Made by a program: the position numbers and the translations under genes
Shown: positions 48,243-57,930 of the stretch, piece by piece
Layout: each line of letters begins with the position of its first letter
How positions within the stretch are numbered: the stretch's first letter is position 1
Notes under the pieces: generated by a model
Databases searched by the model: none
What the model was told of the DNA's origin: nothing
What the model saw: the letters and a program-made list of their open reading frames with translations, nothing else
Assembly: GCF_043633585.1 (NCBI RefSeq)
Contig: NZ_CP141832.1
Location: 2,232,001 to 2,296,000 of the forward strand
Reading direction: 5' to 3'
DNA: 64,000 nucleotides
Source of the DNA: Lacrimispora sinapis
GTDB taxonomy: Bacteria; Bacillota; Clostridia; Lachnospirales; Lachnospiraceae

Positions 48243-49730
48243 TTATGCCAGGTTGGAATAGCCCATTAAGTCCATATCCACTTCCTTTGCAACCTCACGG
48301 CCTTCTCTGATCGCCCATACCACCAGGGACTGGCCTCTGTGCATATCTCCTGCCACAAACACCTTATCTACGTTGGTCTTATATTTATCTTTTAAAGTTT
48401 CCACGTTTCTACGTTCATTTAACTTTACGCCAAACGCTTCTGCCACATAGCTTTGTGCCCCCAAAAATCCAGCTGCGATCAAAACCAGGTCGGCAGGAAC
48501 TGCTTTCTCACTTCCAGCCACCGGCTCCATACTCATACGTCCGGTTTTTTCATCTTTTTTCGGCTCCAGATTCATTAATACGGCTTTGACTACCTTGCCG
48601 GACTTATCTTTGACAAATTCTTTTACTGTTGTCTGATAAAGCCTTGGGTCCTTGCCGAATACGGAAATGGCTTCTTCCTGGCCGTAATCCGTTTTCAATA
48701 CTCTGGGCCATTCCGGCCAGCTGTTGTCCGGCGTTCTTTTTTCCGGAAGCCTGGGCATCATCTCTAATTGAATCACAGATGCGCAGCCGTGGCGGATTGC
48801 GGTTCCCACACAGTCATTTCCTGTGTCACCGCCTCCGATAACGATGACATGCTTTCCTTTTGCAGAGAGAAATAATTGATCCTGCAAGTCGGAATTAAGC
48901 AGGCTTTTGGTGGTAGACTTTAAAAAATCCACAGCAAAGTAAATTCCCTGCCCGTCTCTTCCAGGAACCTTTAAGTCTCTTGGTTCAGACGCACCGCAGG
49001 CTAAAATAACGCGGTCGAAATCTTTTAATAAATCTTTCGCCTTCTGGGTCTTCCCTACATCAGCTCCGGTTACGAAGGTGATGCCTTCCTGCTCCATGAT
49101 CTCCACTTTTCGATCAATAATATGTTTTTCCAGCTTCATATTTGGGATGCCATACATCAAAAGCCCTCCGATGCGGTCTTCCCGTTCAAACACAGTCACA
49201 CTGTGCCCCCGTTTATTCAACTGGTCCGCTGCCGCCAGACCCGCGGGACCGGAACCGATAACCGCTATCTTTTTCCCGGTGCGGATCTTGGGCGGGTTGG
49301 GCCCTGCGATTCCAGTCTTATAGGCCCGTTCAATGATGGCATATTCATTTTCCTTGATGCTCACCGGATCTCCATTTAAACCGCAGGTACAGGCCGCTTC
49401 ACAGGGTGCCGGACAAACTCTCGCCGTAAACTCCGGAAAACTGTTGGTCTTTTTCAGCCTGTTATAAGCCTGCTGCCATGTACCTGTATAAACAAGTTCA
49501 TTCCATTCCGGTATCAGATTGTTGATGGGGCAGCCGGAAACCATCCCCTTGATGATCACTCCGGACTGGCAGAAAGGCACACCGCAATCCATACAGCGCG
49601 CACCCTGGCATCTCTGCTCTTTTTCGGAAAGAGGCAGATGGAACTCGTTATAATTTTTAATACGAGTCTTGGGGTCTACCGTTTTTCCTGTTTCTCTGTT
49701 GAATTCTAAAAATCCTGTTGGCTTTCCCAT
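48243..49730 (-). CDS. gltD: glutamate synthase small subunit
   Basis: The FAD- and Fe-S-containing subunit that passes electrons from NADPH to GltB. N-terminal Cys clusters bind 4Fe-4S centres (CMDCGVPFC with CPINN, and CPAPCEAAC). FAD motif VIGSGPAGLAAADQL; NADPH motif VIVIGGGDTGNDCVG; and the C-terminal VFVAGDMHRGQSLVVWAI. 495 residues, the usual length. It follows gltB by 13 bases. Confidence 0.96.
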   Translation of the reverse strand: MGKPTGFLEFNRETGKTVDPKTRIKNYNEFHLPLSEKEQRCQGARCMDCGVPFCQSGVIIKGMVSGCPINNLIPEWNELVYTGTWQQAYNRLKKTNSFPEFTARVCPAPCEAACTCGLNGDPVSIKENEYAIIERAYKTGIAGPNPPKIRTGKKIAVIGSGPAGLAAADQLNKRGHSVTVFEREDRIGGLLMYGIPNMKLEKHIIDRKVEIMEQEGITFVTGADVGKTQKAKDLLKDFDRVILACGASEPRDLKVPGRDGQGIYFAVDFLKSTTKSLLNSDLQDQLFLSAKGKHVIVIGGGDTGNDCVGTAIRHGCASVIQLEMMPRLPEKRTPDNSWPEWPRVLKTDYGQEEAISVFGKDPRLYQTTVKEFVKDKSGKVVKAVLMNLEPKKDEKTGRMSMEPVAGSEKAVPADLVLIAAGFLGAQSYVAEAFGVKLNERRNVETLKDKYKTNVDKVFVAGDMHRGQSLVVWAIREGREVAKEVDMDLMGYSNLA

Positions 49731-49743
49731 TGTCTACTCCTCC

Positions 49744-52700
49744 TTATCCTTTTGTATTGGCATAAAATGCTTCGATCTGTGCCTGTTCACTGCTTAATCC
49801 CTTTTCTTCCATCTGGACGATGGTATTCATCATACGTCTGTAATCATGGGGCATGATCTTTTTAAATCTGGGCAGATATTCCCCGAAATGATCAAGGATC
49901 TTTTTCCCCTTTGCAGAGTTGGTATAAGCCACATGTTCCTTGATCATTTCCTTTAATTCCAGAACATCGTACTTGTTTGTCACTTCTTCAAAGGAAACCA
50001 TTTCCTTATTCAGTCTCTTGTAAAGATCTCTCTTTTCATCTAATACATAAGCAATTCCGCCGCTCATTCCTGCGGCAAAATTCTTACCGGTGGTACCAAG
50101 GACCACGACGCGGCCGCCTGTCATGTATTCACAGCCATGATCACCGACCCCTTCAACCACAGCGGTCGCACCGGAATTGCGCACACAGAATCGTTCCCCG
50201 GCAACTCCGCAGATAAATGCCTTGCCGCTGGTAGCGCCATAAAGTGCCACATTGCCGATGATAATATTATCTTCCGCTTTAAACTTGACTCCCTGAGGCG
50301 GATAAACCACCAGCTTACCTCCGGAAAGTCCTTTTCCGAAATAGTCATTGCTGTCGCCCACCAGTTCCAGTGTAAGGCCTTTGGGAATAAATGCTCCAAA
50401 ACTCTGACCGCCGCTTCCCGTACAGTTGATGGTAAAGGTATCTTCCGCCAGCCCATCCGGATAAAGCCTTGTGATTTCGGAACCAAAAATGGTACCCAGT
50501 GCGCGGTCCGTATTGGAAACATCAATTTGAAGTCCTTTTTTCTGCCCCGTCTGCAATGCCTGCTTTAATTTCTTTAAGAAGATCTTTTCATCCACAGTCT
50601 TTTCCAGTTCAAAATCATAAATCTGTTTCTGGTTGTAACCTGCAAGCTTCTGTCCGGCAAATGGATTTCCCAAAATTGCAGAGAGGTCCACTTTACGTGC
50701 GCGCTCAGAGGAAAGGGTCTCTTTCTTCTTTAAAAGATCGGTTCTTCCAACCAGCTCATCCAACGTGCGGATTCCCAGTTTCGCCATGTATTCTCTCAGC
50801 TCTTTTGCAATAAAATACATGAAATTGACCACATACTCCGGTTTTCCTTTAAACCGCTTGCGAAGCTCCGGATTCTGGGTGGCAACCCCTACGGGACAGG
50901 TATCCAGATTGCACACTCTCATCATCACACAGCCTAAGGTAACTAACGGCGCAGTCGCAAATCCGAACTCCTCTGCTCCCAGCATGCAGGCGATGGCCAC
51001 GTCACGCCCCGTCATCAGTTTACCGTCTGTTTCAAGGATCACTTTATCACGAAGCCCGTTCATGATCAGGGTCTGATGCGCTTCTGCTACCCCCAGTTCC
51101 CAAGGAAGGCCGGCATTATAGATGGAGTTTCTGGGTGCGGCTCCGGTTCCTCCGTCAAATCCTGAAATAAGGATAACCTGGGCGCCTGCCTTGGCTACAC
51201 CCGCTGCAACCGTACCTACTCCCGCTTCAGAAACCAGTTTTACCGATATTCTGGCCGCTGTATTGGAATTTTTCAGATCGTAAATCAGCTGGGCCAAATC
51301 CTCTATGGAATAGATGTCATGATGAGGCGGCGGAGAAATAAGTCCCACACCCGTTGTGGAATGTCTGGTTTTTGCTACCCATGGATAGACCTTTTTCCCC
51401 GGGAGCTGGCCGCCTTCTCCTGGCTTTGCACCCTGAGCCATCTTGATCTGGATTTCTTTTGCGCTTACCAAATATCTGGAAGTCACACCAAAACGTCCGG
51501 AAGCCACCTGCTTGATGGCAGAACAACGGTTGATTCCGTCTGCACCAGTGGTCAGACGTTCCAGACTCTCTCCGCCTTCTCCACTGTTAGATTTTCCGTG
51601 GATCTGGTTCATGGCGATTGCCAGTGTTTCATGAGCCTCCTGGGAAATGGAGCCATAGGACATGGCACCGGTCTTAAACCGTTTTACAATGGATTCCTCA
51701 CTTTCCACTTCTTCAAGAGGAATCTCTTTCGTCTTGGAATAGTCAATATCCAGAAGGCTTCTTAAATTCACCATCTGGCCTTCCTCTGTAAGCGCATGGG
51801 AATATGCTTTAAACGTTTCATAGCTTCCGGTTCTGGTCGCCTCCTGCAAAAGATGGATGGTAAGAGGATTATAAAGATGTTCCTCCTGACCCGCTCTTGC
51901 CTTATGGCTTCCCACACTGTCAAGAGTCAGATCCACGTCAAGCCCGAGAGGGTCAAAGGCTGCGGAATGCAGAACATCCACATCGCTTGCAATATCCTCA
52001 AGGGTAATCCCTCCGACCCGGCTGACTGTATCTGTGAAATATTTCTCAATCACGTTTTTGGAAATACCAACTGCTTCAAAAATCTGTGCGCCCTGATAAG
52101 ACTGAATCGTGGAAATCCCCATTTTTGAGGCAATCTTTACGATGCCATGAAGAACTGCAGAATTATAGTCTTCCACAGCCGCATAATAATCTTTATCTAA
52201 CATGCCGCTTTCAATTAAGTAGTGAATGGATTCCTGTGCCAGATACGGATTGATGGCACACGCTCCATAGCCCAGAAGCGTTGCAAAATGATGGACTTCT
52301 CTTGGTTCTCCGCTTTCTAAAATCAAAGCCACAGAGGTCCTTTTCTTTGTCTTCACTAAGTGCTGCTGCAATGCTGATACCGCAAGCAGAGACGGGATGG
52401 GCACATGATTTTCATCAATATCACGATCAGATAATATGATAATATTCGCTCCATCCCGGTGCGCCCGGTCCGCTTCCAGAAACAGTCTGTCAATGGCCTT
52501 TTCAAGAGAAGTGTTCTTATAATAGGTAATCGGAATCACTTCCACCTTAAAGCCCGGCTTTTTCATATGCTTGATCTTTAAAAGATCCGTACAGGTAAGA
52601 ATGGGATTATTCACTTTTAAAATCTTGCAGTTTTCTGAATCTTCTTCCAGAATATTGCCTTCCTCACCCACATAAACCGTAGTGGAGGTAACGATCTCTT

Positions 52701-54303
52701 CACGGATAGAATCAATGGGAGGATTGGTAACCTGGGCAAACAGCTGTTTGAAATAGTTAAACAAAGGCTGGTGCTTCTTGCTTAAAACGGCCAGAGGACT
52801 GTCTGCCCCCATTGCCGAAACAGCTTCCGCCCCATTTAATGCCATAGGAAGGATCATGGTCTTATATTCTTCATACGTGTAACCATAGGTCTTCTGCATT
52901 TTGGCCCGCTCATCTCTGCTCATGACAGGAACACCTTTATTGGGAATCGGAAGATCCCTCAGTTCAATTAAATTGGAATCCAGCCACTCTCCATAGGGCT
53001 TGCGCTGGGCATAATATTCCTTTAATTCTTCATCGGAAATAAGGCATCCCTTTACCGTATCAATCAAAAGCATTTTGCCGGGACGGAGCCGCTCTTTTTT
53101 CACCACATGGCTCTGCTCGATATCAATGGCCCCTACTTCTGAAGCCAGAATCATGTGATCGTCATCCGTAATGTAATATCTGGAGGGGCGAAGACCGTTT
53201 CTGTCCAATACCGCGCCCACTAAATCACCGTCACTGAATACAATAGAAGCCGGGCCATCCCAAGGCTCCATCATGGTTGCGTAGTAACGGTAAAAATCTT
53301 TAATCTCCTGGGGCATGGACTTGTCATGCTCCCAGGGGGCGGGAATCGTCACCATCACCGCCAGGGGAAGATCCATGCCGCTCATCATCATGAATTCCAG
53401 AGCATTATCAAGCATGGCAGAGTCAGAACCTTCCTGGTTAATAATAGGAAGAACTTTATGCATGTCATACTGGAAAAATTCAGATTCCATGTTTTCTTCC
53501 CGCGCCATCATCTTATCCACATTTCCGCGAATGGTATTAATTTCTCCGTTATGTACGATGAGACGGTTTGGATGGGCTCTCATCCAGCTGGGATTTGTAT
53601 TGGTACTGAAACGGGAATGAACAACTGCAATGGCGGATTCATAATCCTTATCCTGGAGATCGGGGAAAAACTTTCTAAGCTCCTTTACCAAAAACATTCC
53701 TTTATAAACAATGGTTCTGCTGCTCAAGGAAACAACATAAGTGTTATCATTGCTCTGTTCAAAGATTCTTCTGGATACATACAGCTTCCTGTCAAATTCC
53801 AGTCCCTTGCTGATATCCGCTGGTTTCTTAACAAATCCCTGAACGATATAAGGCATACAATCCACTGCCTTTTTGCCGATCAATTCCGGATGAATGGGTA
53901 CATCTCTCCAGCCTAAAAATTCAAGTCCTTCCTTCTGAACAATGATCTCAAACATTTTCTTGGCCTGGTTTCTTGCAAGTTCATCCTGAGGAAAGAAAAA
54001 CATTCCGATTCCGTATTCTCTCTCATCTCCTATTTCAATAGCAAGCGCTTTTGCTGCTTTTTTAAAAAACTTATGAGAAATCTGAAGCATAATACCTACA
54101 CCGTCACCGGTCTTTCCTTCTGCATCTTTTCCTGCCCGGTGCTCCAGATTCTCAACGATATGAAGTGCCTGTTCCACGGTCTTATGGGTCTTTTCGCCCT
54201 TCATATTGGCAACCGCACCAATACCGCAGTTATCATGCTCAAAGCGGGAATCATAAAGTCCCGGAGTCACTGATTTATTCGGGGAGTATAAACTTGTATC
54301 CAT
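49744..54303 (-). CDS. gltB: glutamate synthase large subunit
   Basis: Makes two glutamates from glutamine and 2-oxoglutarate. A 1519-residue protein: a short propeptide, then the Ntn-type glutaminase domain with nucleophile Cys 26 in DNCGIGAVAN; a central domain; the FMN/3Fe-4S synthase barrel (VKRFKTGAMSYGSISQEA, GGQLPGKKVYPWVAKTR, SGFDGGTGAAPRNSI, CNLDTCPVGVATQNPELRKR); and the GXGXG beta-helix repeats near the C-terminus (ATSGKAFICGVAGERFCVRNSGATAVVEG is spread over these). First gene of gltBD, behind its own promoter. Confidence 0.97.
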   Translation of the reverse strand: MDTSLYSPNKSVTPGLYDSRFEHDNCGIGAVANMKGEKTHKTVEQALHIVENLEHRAGKDAEGKTGDGVGIMLQISHKFFKKAAKALAIEIGDEREYGIGMFFFPQDELARNQAKKMFEIIVQKEGLEFLGWRDVPIHPELIGKKAVDCMPYIVQGFVKKPADISKGLEFDRKLYVSRRIFEQSNDNTYVVSLSSRTIVYKGMFLVKELRKFFPDLQDKDYESAIAVVHSRFSTNTNPSWMRAHPNRLIVHNGEINTIRGNVDKMMAREENMESEFFQYDMHKVLPIINQEGSDSAMLDNALEFMMMSGMDLPLAVMVTIPAPWEHDKSMPQEIKDFYRYYATMMEPWDGPASIVFSDGDLVGAVLDRNGLRPSRYYITDDDHMILASEVGAIDIEQSHVVKKERLRPGKMLLIDTVKGCLISDEELKEYYAQRKPYGEWLDSNLIELRDLPIPNKGVPVMSRDERAKMQKTYGYTYEEYKTMILPMALNGAEAVSAMGADSPLAVLSKKHQPLFNYFKQLFAQVTNPPIDSIREEIVTSTTVYVGEEGNILEEDSENCKILKVNNPILTCTDLLKIKHMKKPGFKVEVIPITYYKNTSLEKAIDRLFLEADRAHRDGANIIILSDRDIDENHVPIPSLLAVSALQQHLVKTKKRTSVALILESGEPREVHHFATLLGYGACAINPYLAQESIHYLIESGMLDKDYYAAVEDYNSAVLHGIVKIASKMGISTIQSYQGAQIFEAVGISKNVIEKYFTDTVSRVGGITLEDIASDVDVLHSAAFDPLGLDVDLTLDSVGSHKARAGQEEHLYNPLTIHLLQEATRTGSYETFKAYSHALTEEGQMVNLRSLLDIDYSKTKEIPLEEVESEESIVKRFKTGAMSYGSISQEAHETLAIAMNQIHGKSNSGEGGESLERLTTGADGINRCSAIKQVASGRFGVTSRYLVSAKEIQIKMAQGAKPGEGGQLPGKKVYPWVAKTRHSTTGVGLISPPPHHDIYSIEDLAQLIYDLKNSNTAARISVKLVSEAGVGTVAAGVAKAGAQVILISGFDGGTGAAPRNSIYNAGLPWELGVAEAHQTLIMNGLRDKVILETDGKLMTGRDVAIACMLGAEEFGFATAPLVTLGCVMMRVCNLDTCPVGVATQNPELRKRFKGKPEYVVNFMYFIAKELREYMAKLGIRTLDELVGRTDLLKKKETLSSERARKVDLSAILGNPFAGQKLAGYNQKQIYDFELEKTVDEKIFLKKLKQALQTGQKKGLQIDVSNTDRALGTIFGSEITRLYPDGLAEDTFTINCTGSGGQSFGAFIPKGLTLELVGDSNDYFGKGLSGGKLVVYPPQGVKFKAEDNIIIGNVALYGATSGKAFICGVAGERFCVRNSGATAVVEGVGDHGCEYMTGGRVVVLGTTGKNFAAGMSGGIAYVLDEKRDLYKRLNKEMVSFEEVTNKYDVLELKEMIKEHVAYTNSAKGKKILDHFGEYLPRFKKIMPHDYRRMMNTIVQMEEKGLSSEQAQIEAFYANTKG

Positions 54304-54370
54304 AATCTCATCCTTTCCTGACTGCCCGTTTTACTTTCTAATGCTAAAGTGTAACAGTAAATTTTAGTTG

Positions 54371-54399
54371 ATGATACTACATTTTTCGCGCTTTGTAAA
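54371..54399 (-). promoter_or_regulatory. gltB promoter
   Basis: On the minus strand TTTACA (54394-54399) and TATCAT (54371-54376) are 17 bases apart, about 65 bases before the gltB ATG. Confidence 0.5.
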
Positions 54400-54640
54400 T
54401 GTGTTTTATTTTGGTATTTTCAGATAATTTGATAATTGTGTGTTATAAAATATTTTATCAGATATTTACTAATAAAAATTTATATTTTTTCGGCTCTTAC
54501 AAACAATTCAAAGTCCATTTTTTCGTTAAGCCATAAATTCCTAATTTTATTAAGTGGCTACTTTCTATCATTAAGCAGCTATCTAATTTATTAAAATCAA
54601 CTGGGAAATAACGGGATTTATTCAGCCCTCCGGGTTCACA

Positions 54641-54671
54641 AAAAAAGCACCGGGAGTGAATCTCCCAGTGC
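54641..54671 (-). terminator. intrinsic terminator of the HPr gene
   Basis: On the minus strand GCACTGGGAG pairs with CTCCCGGTGC (one wobble) around ATTCA, followed by seven T. Confidence 0.85.
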
Positions 54672-54707
54672 TTTTTACAGCGCTCTTATTATAATGTACG
54701 ATACGAA

Positions 54708-54974
54708 TTACATCTCTCCAAGGCCGCTCTCAATGGCTTCTGACATGGTCTTCATAGCCTCTTCCTCGTCTTCACCCTCACAGATCAAAGTAATCTCTGC
54801 TCCGCTTTTGATTCCTGCTGCCATAACGTTTAATACGCTCTTAGCAACAATTCTTTTTTCTCCATACTCAACAATGATGTCAGATTTAAATTTCATAGCT
54901 GTCTGTGACAGAACTCCTGCTGGTCTTAAGTGAAGTCCGGATGGATTTTTTACAGTCAGTTTTTTAGATAACAT
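54708..54974 (-). CDS. ptsH: phosphocarrier protein HPr
   Basis: An 88-residue general PTS protein. The PEP-dependent site is His in NPSGLHLRPAGVL (about residue 15) and the HPr-kinase site is Ser in KSVLNVMAAG (about residue 46). The presence of Ser 46 fits a Gram-positive with CcpA-type catabolite control. It would donate phosphate to FruA in this window. The start at 54974 has AAAGGAG upstream; the frame to 55049 is leader. Monocistronic, with no ptsI nearby, so a paralogue elsewhere is possible. Confidence 0.88.
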   Translation of the reverse strand: MLSKKLTVKNPSGLHLRPAGVLSQTAMKFKSDIIVEYGEKRIVAKSVLNVMAAGIKSGAEITLICEGEDEEEAMKTMSEAIESGLGEM

Positions 54975-55020
54975 ATCGTAGTCTCCTTTATCCTCAATTT
55001 TAATATACTCCTTGGAGTTA

Positions 55021-55049
55021 ATTTTATAACAATATTCAGTTTGTGTCAA
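55021..55049 (-). promoter_or_regulatory. promoter of the HPr gene
   Basis: On the minus strand TTGACA and TAAAAT are exactly 17 bases apart, 47 bases upstream of the ATG. Confidence 0.8.
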
Positions 55050-55085
55050 GACAAACCCAGTATGTCTTTCATTTTGAACTACCAG

Positions 55086-55703
55086 CTATTCTGCATCTCT
55101 TTGGGAAAAGATACAGCCGCAATAATCCTGACGGTAAAGACCGTATTCCTTTGACAGCTCCACAGAACGCTTGTATCCATTTCTCTTTTTGAAATCAGAA
55201 GAAAGGTAAGAAACACGGTATTCCTTAGCCAGTTTTTCACCAATCTCATTTAATTTATCCGCATTTTTCAGCGGGCTGATGGACAAGGTCGTTGTAAAAT
55301 AGTCAAAACGCTCTGCCTGAGCAATCTTTGCGGCCTCCTGCAAGCGCAGTTCATAGCATTTAAAGCAGCGTTCTCCGCCCTCGGGTTCCTTCTCCAGCCC
55401 TTTTACAATACGATAAAACTCCTGGGGTTCATAAGCCCCCTGTTCCACCTTAACCGGATGGAGAAAATTCATGTCGGCAACGAGGCGTTCCTGTTCCATG
55501 ACCCGCCTGCCGTATTCCTCGGGAGGATAGATATTTGGGTTATAAAAAAAAATGGTAATAGCAAAATATTGGGACAAATACTCTAACACATAGCTGCTGC
55601 AAGGTGCACAACAGCTGTGCAGCAGAAGCCTGGGAACTTTTTGCTGTTCCTCTAATCCAACGATGACCTGATCCAGTTCCTTCTGATAATTTCTCCGGTT
55701 CAT
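55086..55703 (-). CDS. queH: epoxyqueuosine reductase QueH
   Basis: Reduces epoxyqueuosine to queuosine in tRNA anticodons, as an oxygen-tolerant alternative to QueG. A QueH (DUF208) protein of 205 residues with the conserved Cys motifs LLHSCCAPCSSY, ERCFKCYELRLQEAA and YRQDYCGCIFS, which hold a 4Fe-4S cluster and another metal. AAAGGGAG precedes the ATG. It lies downstream of rpoD in the same direction, beyond a terminator. Confidence 0.92.
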   Translation of the reverse strand: MNRRNYQKELDQVIVGLEEQQKVPRLLLHSCCAPCSSYVLEYLSQYFAITIFFYNPNIYPPEEYGRRVMEQERLVADMNFLHPVKVEQGAYEPQEFYRIVKGLEKEPEGGERCFKCYELRLQEAAKIAQAERFDYFTTTLSISPLKNADKLNEIGEKLAKEYRVSYLSSDFKKRNGYKRSVELSKEYGLYRQDYCGCIFSQRDAE

Positions 55704-55735
55704 GATGTCTCCCTTTCGCTGTATGAAAAAAACGC

Positions 55736-55766
55736 AAAAAAGGCGTAGATAACTCCAGCTACGCCT
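55736..55766 (-). terminator. intrinsic terminator of rpoD
   Basis: On the minus strand AGGCGTAG pairs perfectly with CTACGCCT around a 10-base loop, followed by TTTTTG. Confidence 0.85.
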
Positions 55767-55774
55767 CCTGTTGC

Positions 55775-56917
55775 TTATAAGAAATCCCGAATCCGTTTGC
55801 TTCGAACTGGGTTTCTTAATTTTCTAAGTGCCTTTGCCTCGATCTGTCTGATCCGTTCACGGGTAACATTAAACTCTTTGCCAACCTCTTCCAGAGTCCT
55901 GGGATGACCGTCTTCCAGTCCGAATCGGAGTACAATAACCTGACGCTCTCTCTCCTTCAAATCGCCGAGAAGGGCATCAATATGCTCTCTTAACATTACA
56001 GATTCCACATTTCCTTCCGGAGTCACCACATTGTTATCCGCAACAAAATCTCCAAGATTGGAATCATCTTCTTCACCAATGGGCGTCTCCAAGGAAGCAG
56101 GCTCCCTGGCAATCTGCATGATCTCCATCACCTTGTCCTCAGTCATGTCAAGCGCCTCTGCAAGCTCTGTAACAGAAGGCTCATATCCAAGCTCCAGAGT
56201 AAGCTTTCTCTGCATCTTGGACATTTTATTAATCGTTTCAACCATATGCACAGGCACGCGGATCGTTCTTGCCTGATCCGCAAGAGCACGGGTCACAGAT
56301 TGGCGTATCCACCAGGTAGCATATGTACTTAATTTATAACCTTTGGTATAATCAAATTTTTCAACACCTTTGATAAGGCCTAAATTACCCTCCTGGACCA
56401 AGTCAAGGAAGCTCATTCCACGACCAGTATAGCGCTTGGCAATGCTGACCACGAGACGTAAATTTGCTTCGATTAAACGCTCTTTGGCATCGTCGTCGCC
56501 ATCTGCTTTTCTCTTAGCAAGGCGCAGTTCTTCCTCTGCGTTTAAAAGTGGTACTGTACCGATTTCCTTTAAATACATGCGGACAGGGTCCTCTGTGCCG
56601 ATGCCTTCCAGCAAATCAATAGCGTCGAGATCAATGTCTTCTTCATCCACATCCTTGATGAATTCTTCTTCAAGATCATCATCCAGCAAAAGGTCCTCTG
56701 ATAAGAGCACATCATCAGCTAAAACGGAATCGTCAATGACCGGGATCACGTCTACGCCGCGATTCTCCAGGTACGTATAAATCTGATCCATCTGCTCTGC
56801 AGTCAGTTCTTCCCCAATAAAGAAGTTATTAATCTCCGTTACATCCAAAGCGTTATGCTTTGTTTTTGCAAGATCGACAAGCTTGCCCAGCTTCTCTAAA
56901 AAATTATCCTTTTCCAC
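55775..56917 (-). CDS. rpoD: primary RNA polymerase sigma factor (sigma-A)
   Basis: A 380-residue housekeeping sigma factor. Region 1.1 is acidic (VLLSEDLLLDDDLEEEF). Region 1.2 is DPVRMYLKEIG. Region 2 is NLRLVVSIAKRYTGRGMSFL with YATWWIRQSVTRALADQ, which melts the -10. Region 3 follows, and region 4 is TLEEVGKEFNVTRERIRQIE, which reads the -35. The start codon is GTG with AAAGGA about 9 bases upstream. It has its own near-consensus promoter and no dnaG directly upstream, unlike many Firmicutes. Confidence 0.97.
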   Translation of the reverse strand: MEKDNFLEKLGKLVDLAKTKHNALDVTEINNFFIGEELTAEQMDQIYTYLENRGVDVIPVIDDSVLADDVLLSEDLLLDDDLEEEFIKDVDEEDIDLDAIDLLEGIGTEDPVRMYLKEIGTVPLLNAEEELRLAKRKADGDDDAKERLIEANLRLVVSIAKRYTGRGMSFLDLVQEGNLGLIKGVEKFDYTKGYKLSTYATWWIRQSVTRALADQARTIRVPVHMVETINKMSKMQRKLTLELGYEPSVTELAEALDMTEDKVMEIMQIAREPASLETPIGEEDDSNLGDFVADNNVVTPEGNVESVMLREHIDALLGDLKERERQVIVLRFGLEDGHPRTLEEVGKEFNVTRERIRQIEAKALRKLRNPVRSKRIRDFL

Positions 56918-56968
56918 TTAATAACGTCCTTTCGCTAAGAAGTATACATAAAGCCCACACAACTTTTC

Positions 56969-56997
56969 ATTATATACTACCAAGATTCATATTTCAA
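56969..56997 (-). promoter_or_regulatory. rpoD promoter
   Basis: On the minus strand TTGAAA and TATAAT are exactly 17 bases apart, about 50 bases before the GTG start. Confidence 0.75.
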
Positions 56998-57010
56998 CAT
57001 ATTTCTTATT

Positions 57011-57035
57011 AAAAAAGCGGATTTATTGCTTTTTT
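57011..57035 (-). terminator. probable terminator overlapping the lipid kinase stop
   Basis: On the minus strand AAAAAAGC pairs with GCTTTTTT around a 9-base loop. The 5' arm lies inside the last codons of the lipid kinase gene. Confidence 0.5.
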
Positions 57036-57925
57036 TGCGGATTTCTGAGAATCCGAATCTTTTTGTTCAAATTGGTGATTTGAACTTCCCTTCTGGTTCC
57101 GCCAAATTCTCCGTCAAGAACCCAGTCAATTGGCTCTTCCGGAAAGATTCGTATGGACCTGGTCCGAAGCTTGTGGACGTATTCGTTCGGTTCTTCCTTG
57201 AGAAACATGTAGTTGATGATATTTGTAAAATCCAGGGGAGTTTTGGGGGTCCGGATGAGCAAAACCTCAAATTCTCCGTCATTTAAAGCCACATCCTGGG
57301 TCACCAGGCCTTTAAAGCCTCCCACGCTAATGGTATTGGTGATCATACCAAAGATAAATTCCCCCTCTAAAACGGTCGAATCACATTCGATCCGGAGCAT
57401 ATAGGATTTGATGGAGGCCAGACTCTTCATTCCCTCCAGCATATAAGCCTGATGCCCCAGGACATTTTTGAAATCCTGGGGAGTCAAATAGGCAACTTCT
57501 GTAAATGCACCAAAGGCTGCGATATATACAAAATGCCTGTCCCCGCAGAAACAGCCGATATCCACCGGATAAGGGATACCGGCTACAGCCGTCCGGGCCG
57601 CAGTTATCATATTCCTGGATAAATTCAAGCTGGAAGCAAAATCATTGGTGGATCCTGAGGGAATGTATCCCATATCCGGAATGGAGTCAAGCTTCATAAG
57701 ACCGCTTATGGTCTCATTCAAGGTGCCGTCTCCTCCGCTGCAGACCACCAAATCCACGTCAGCTCCGTAATTTTCAGCGGCTTTTACAGCATCACCGGGT
57801 CCCTGGGTCACATGCACCAAAAGCTCATAGCCTGCCTTTGCGAAAATATCGAGTATATCCATTAATTTGTTTTTGATCTGCGCTTTTCCGGAACGCGGAT
57901 TAAATATAAAAAGCATCTTTTTCAT
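57023..57925 (-). CDS. diacylglycerol/lipid kinase family protein (DagK/YegS-like)
   Basis: A 300-residue soluble lipid kinase: N-terminal FIFNPRSGKAQIKNKL, the nucleotide-binding VVCSGGDGTLNETISG and PSGSTNDFASSLNLS, and a C-terminal beta domain (VLLIRTPKTPL, VLDGEFGG). Family members phosphorylate diacylglycerol, returning it to phosphatidic acid in Gram-positives. The start was set at 57925, where AGGTGA lies 6 bases upstream; GTG 57934 is less likely. The mutY stop lies 6 bases before it, so it is the last gene of the argF-led operon. Confidence 0.85.
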   Translation of the reverse strand: MKKMLFIFNPRSGKAQIKNKLMDILDIFAKAGYELLVHVTQGPGDAVKAAENYGADVDLVVCSGGDGTLNETISGLMKLDSIPDMGYIPSGSTNDFASSLNLSRNMITAARTAVAGIPYPVDIGCFCGDRHFVYIAAFGAFTEVAYLTPQDFKNVLGHQAYMLEGMKSLASIKSYMLRIECDSTVLEGEFIFGMITNTISVGGFKGLVTQDVALNDGEFEVLLIRTPKTPLDFTNIINYMFLKEEPNEYVHKLRTRSIRIFPEEPIDWVLDGEFGGTRREVQITNLNKKIRILRNPQKKQ

Positions 57926-57930
57926 TATAA

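Larger units (their letters stand above)
54304..54707. other. AT-rich intergenic region upstream of gltB
   Basis: About 404 bases without a gene. It contains the gltB promoter, a perfect 14-bp palindrome ATAAAATATTTTAT at 54445-54458 (about 45 bp upstream of the -35, a position where an activator could bind), and the HPr terminator at 54641-54671. I see nothing else in 54460-54640. Confidence 0.5.
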
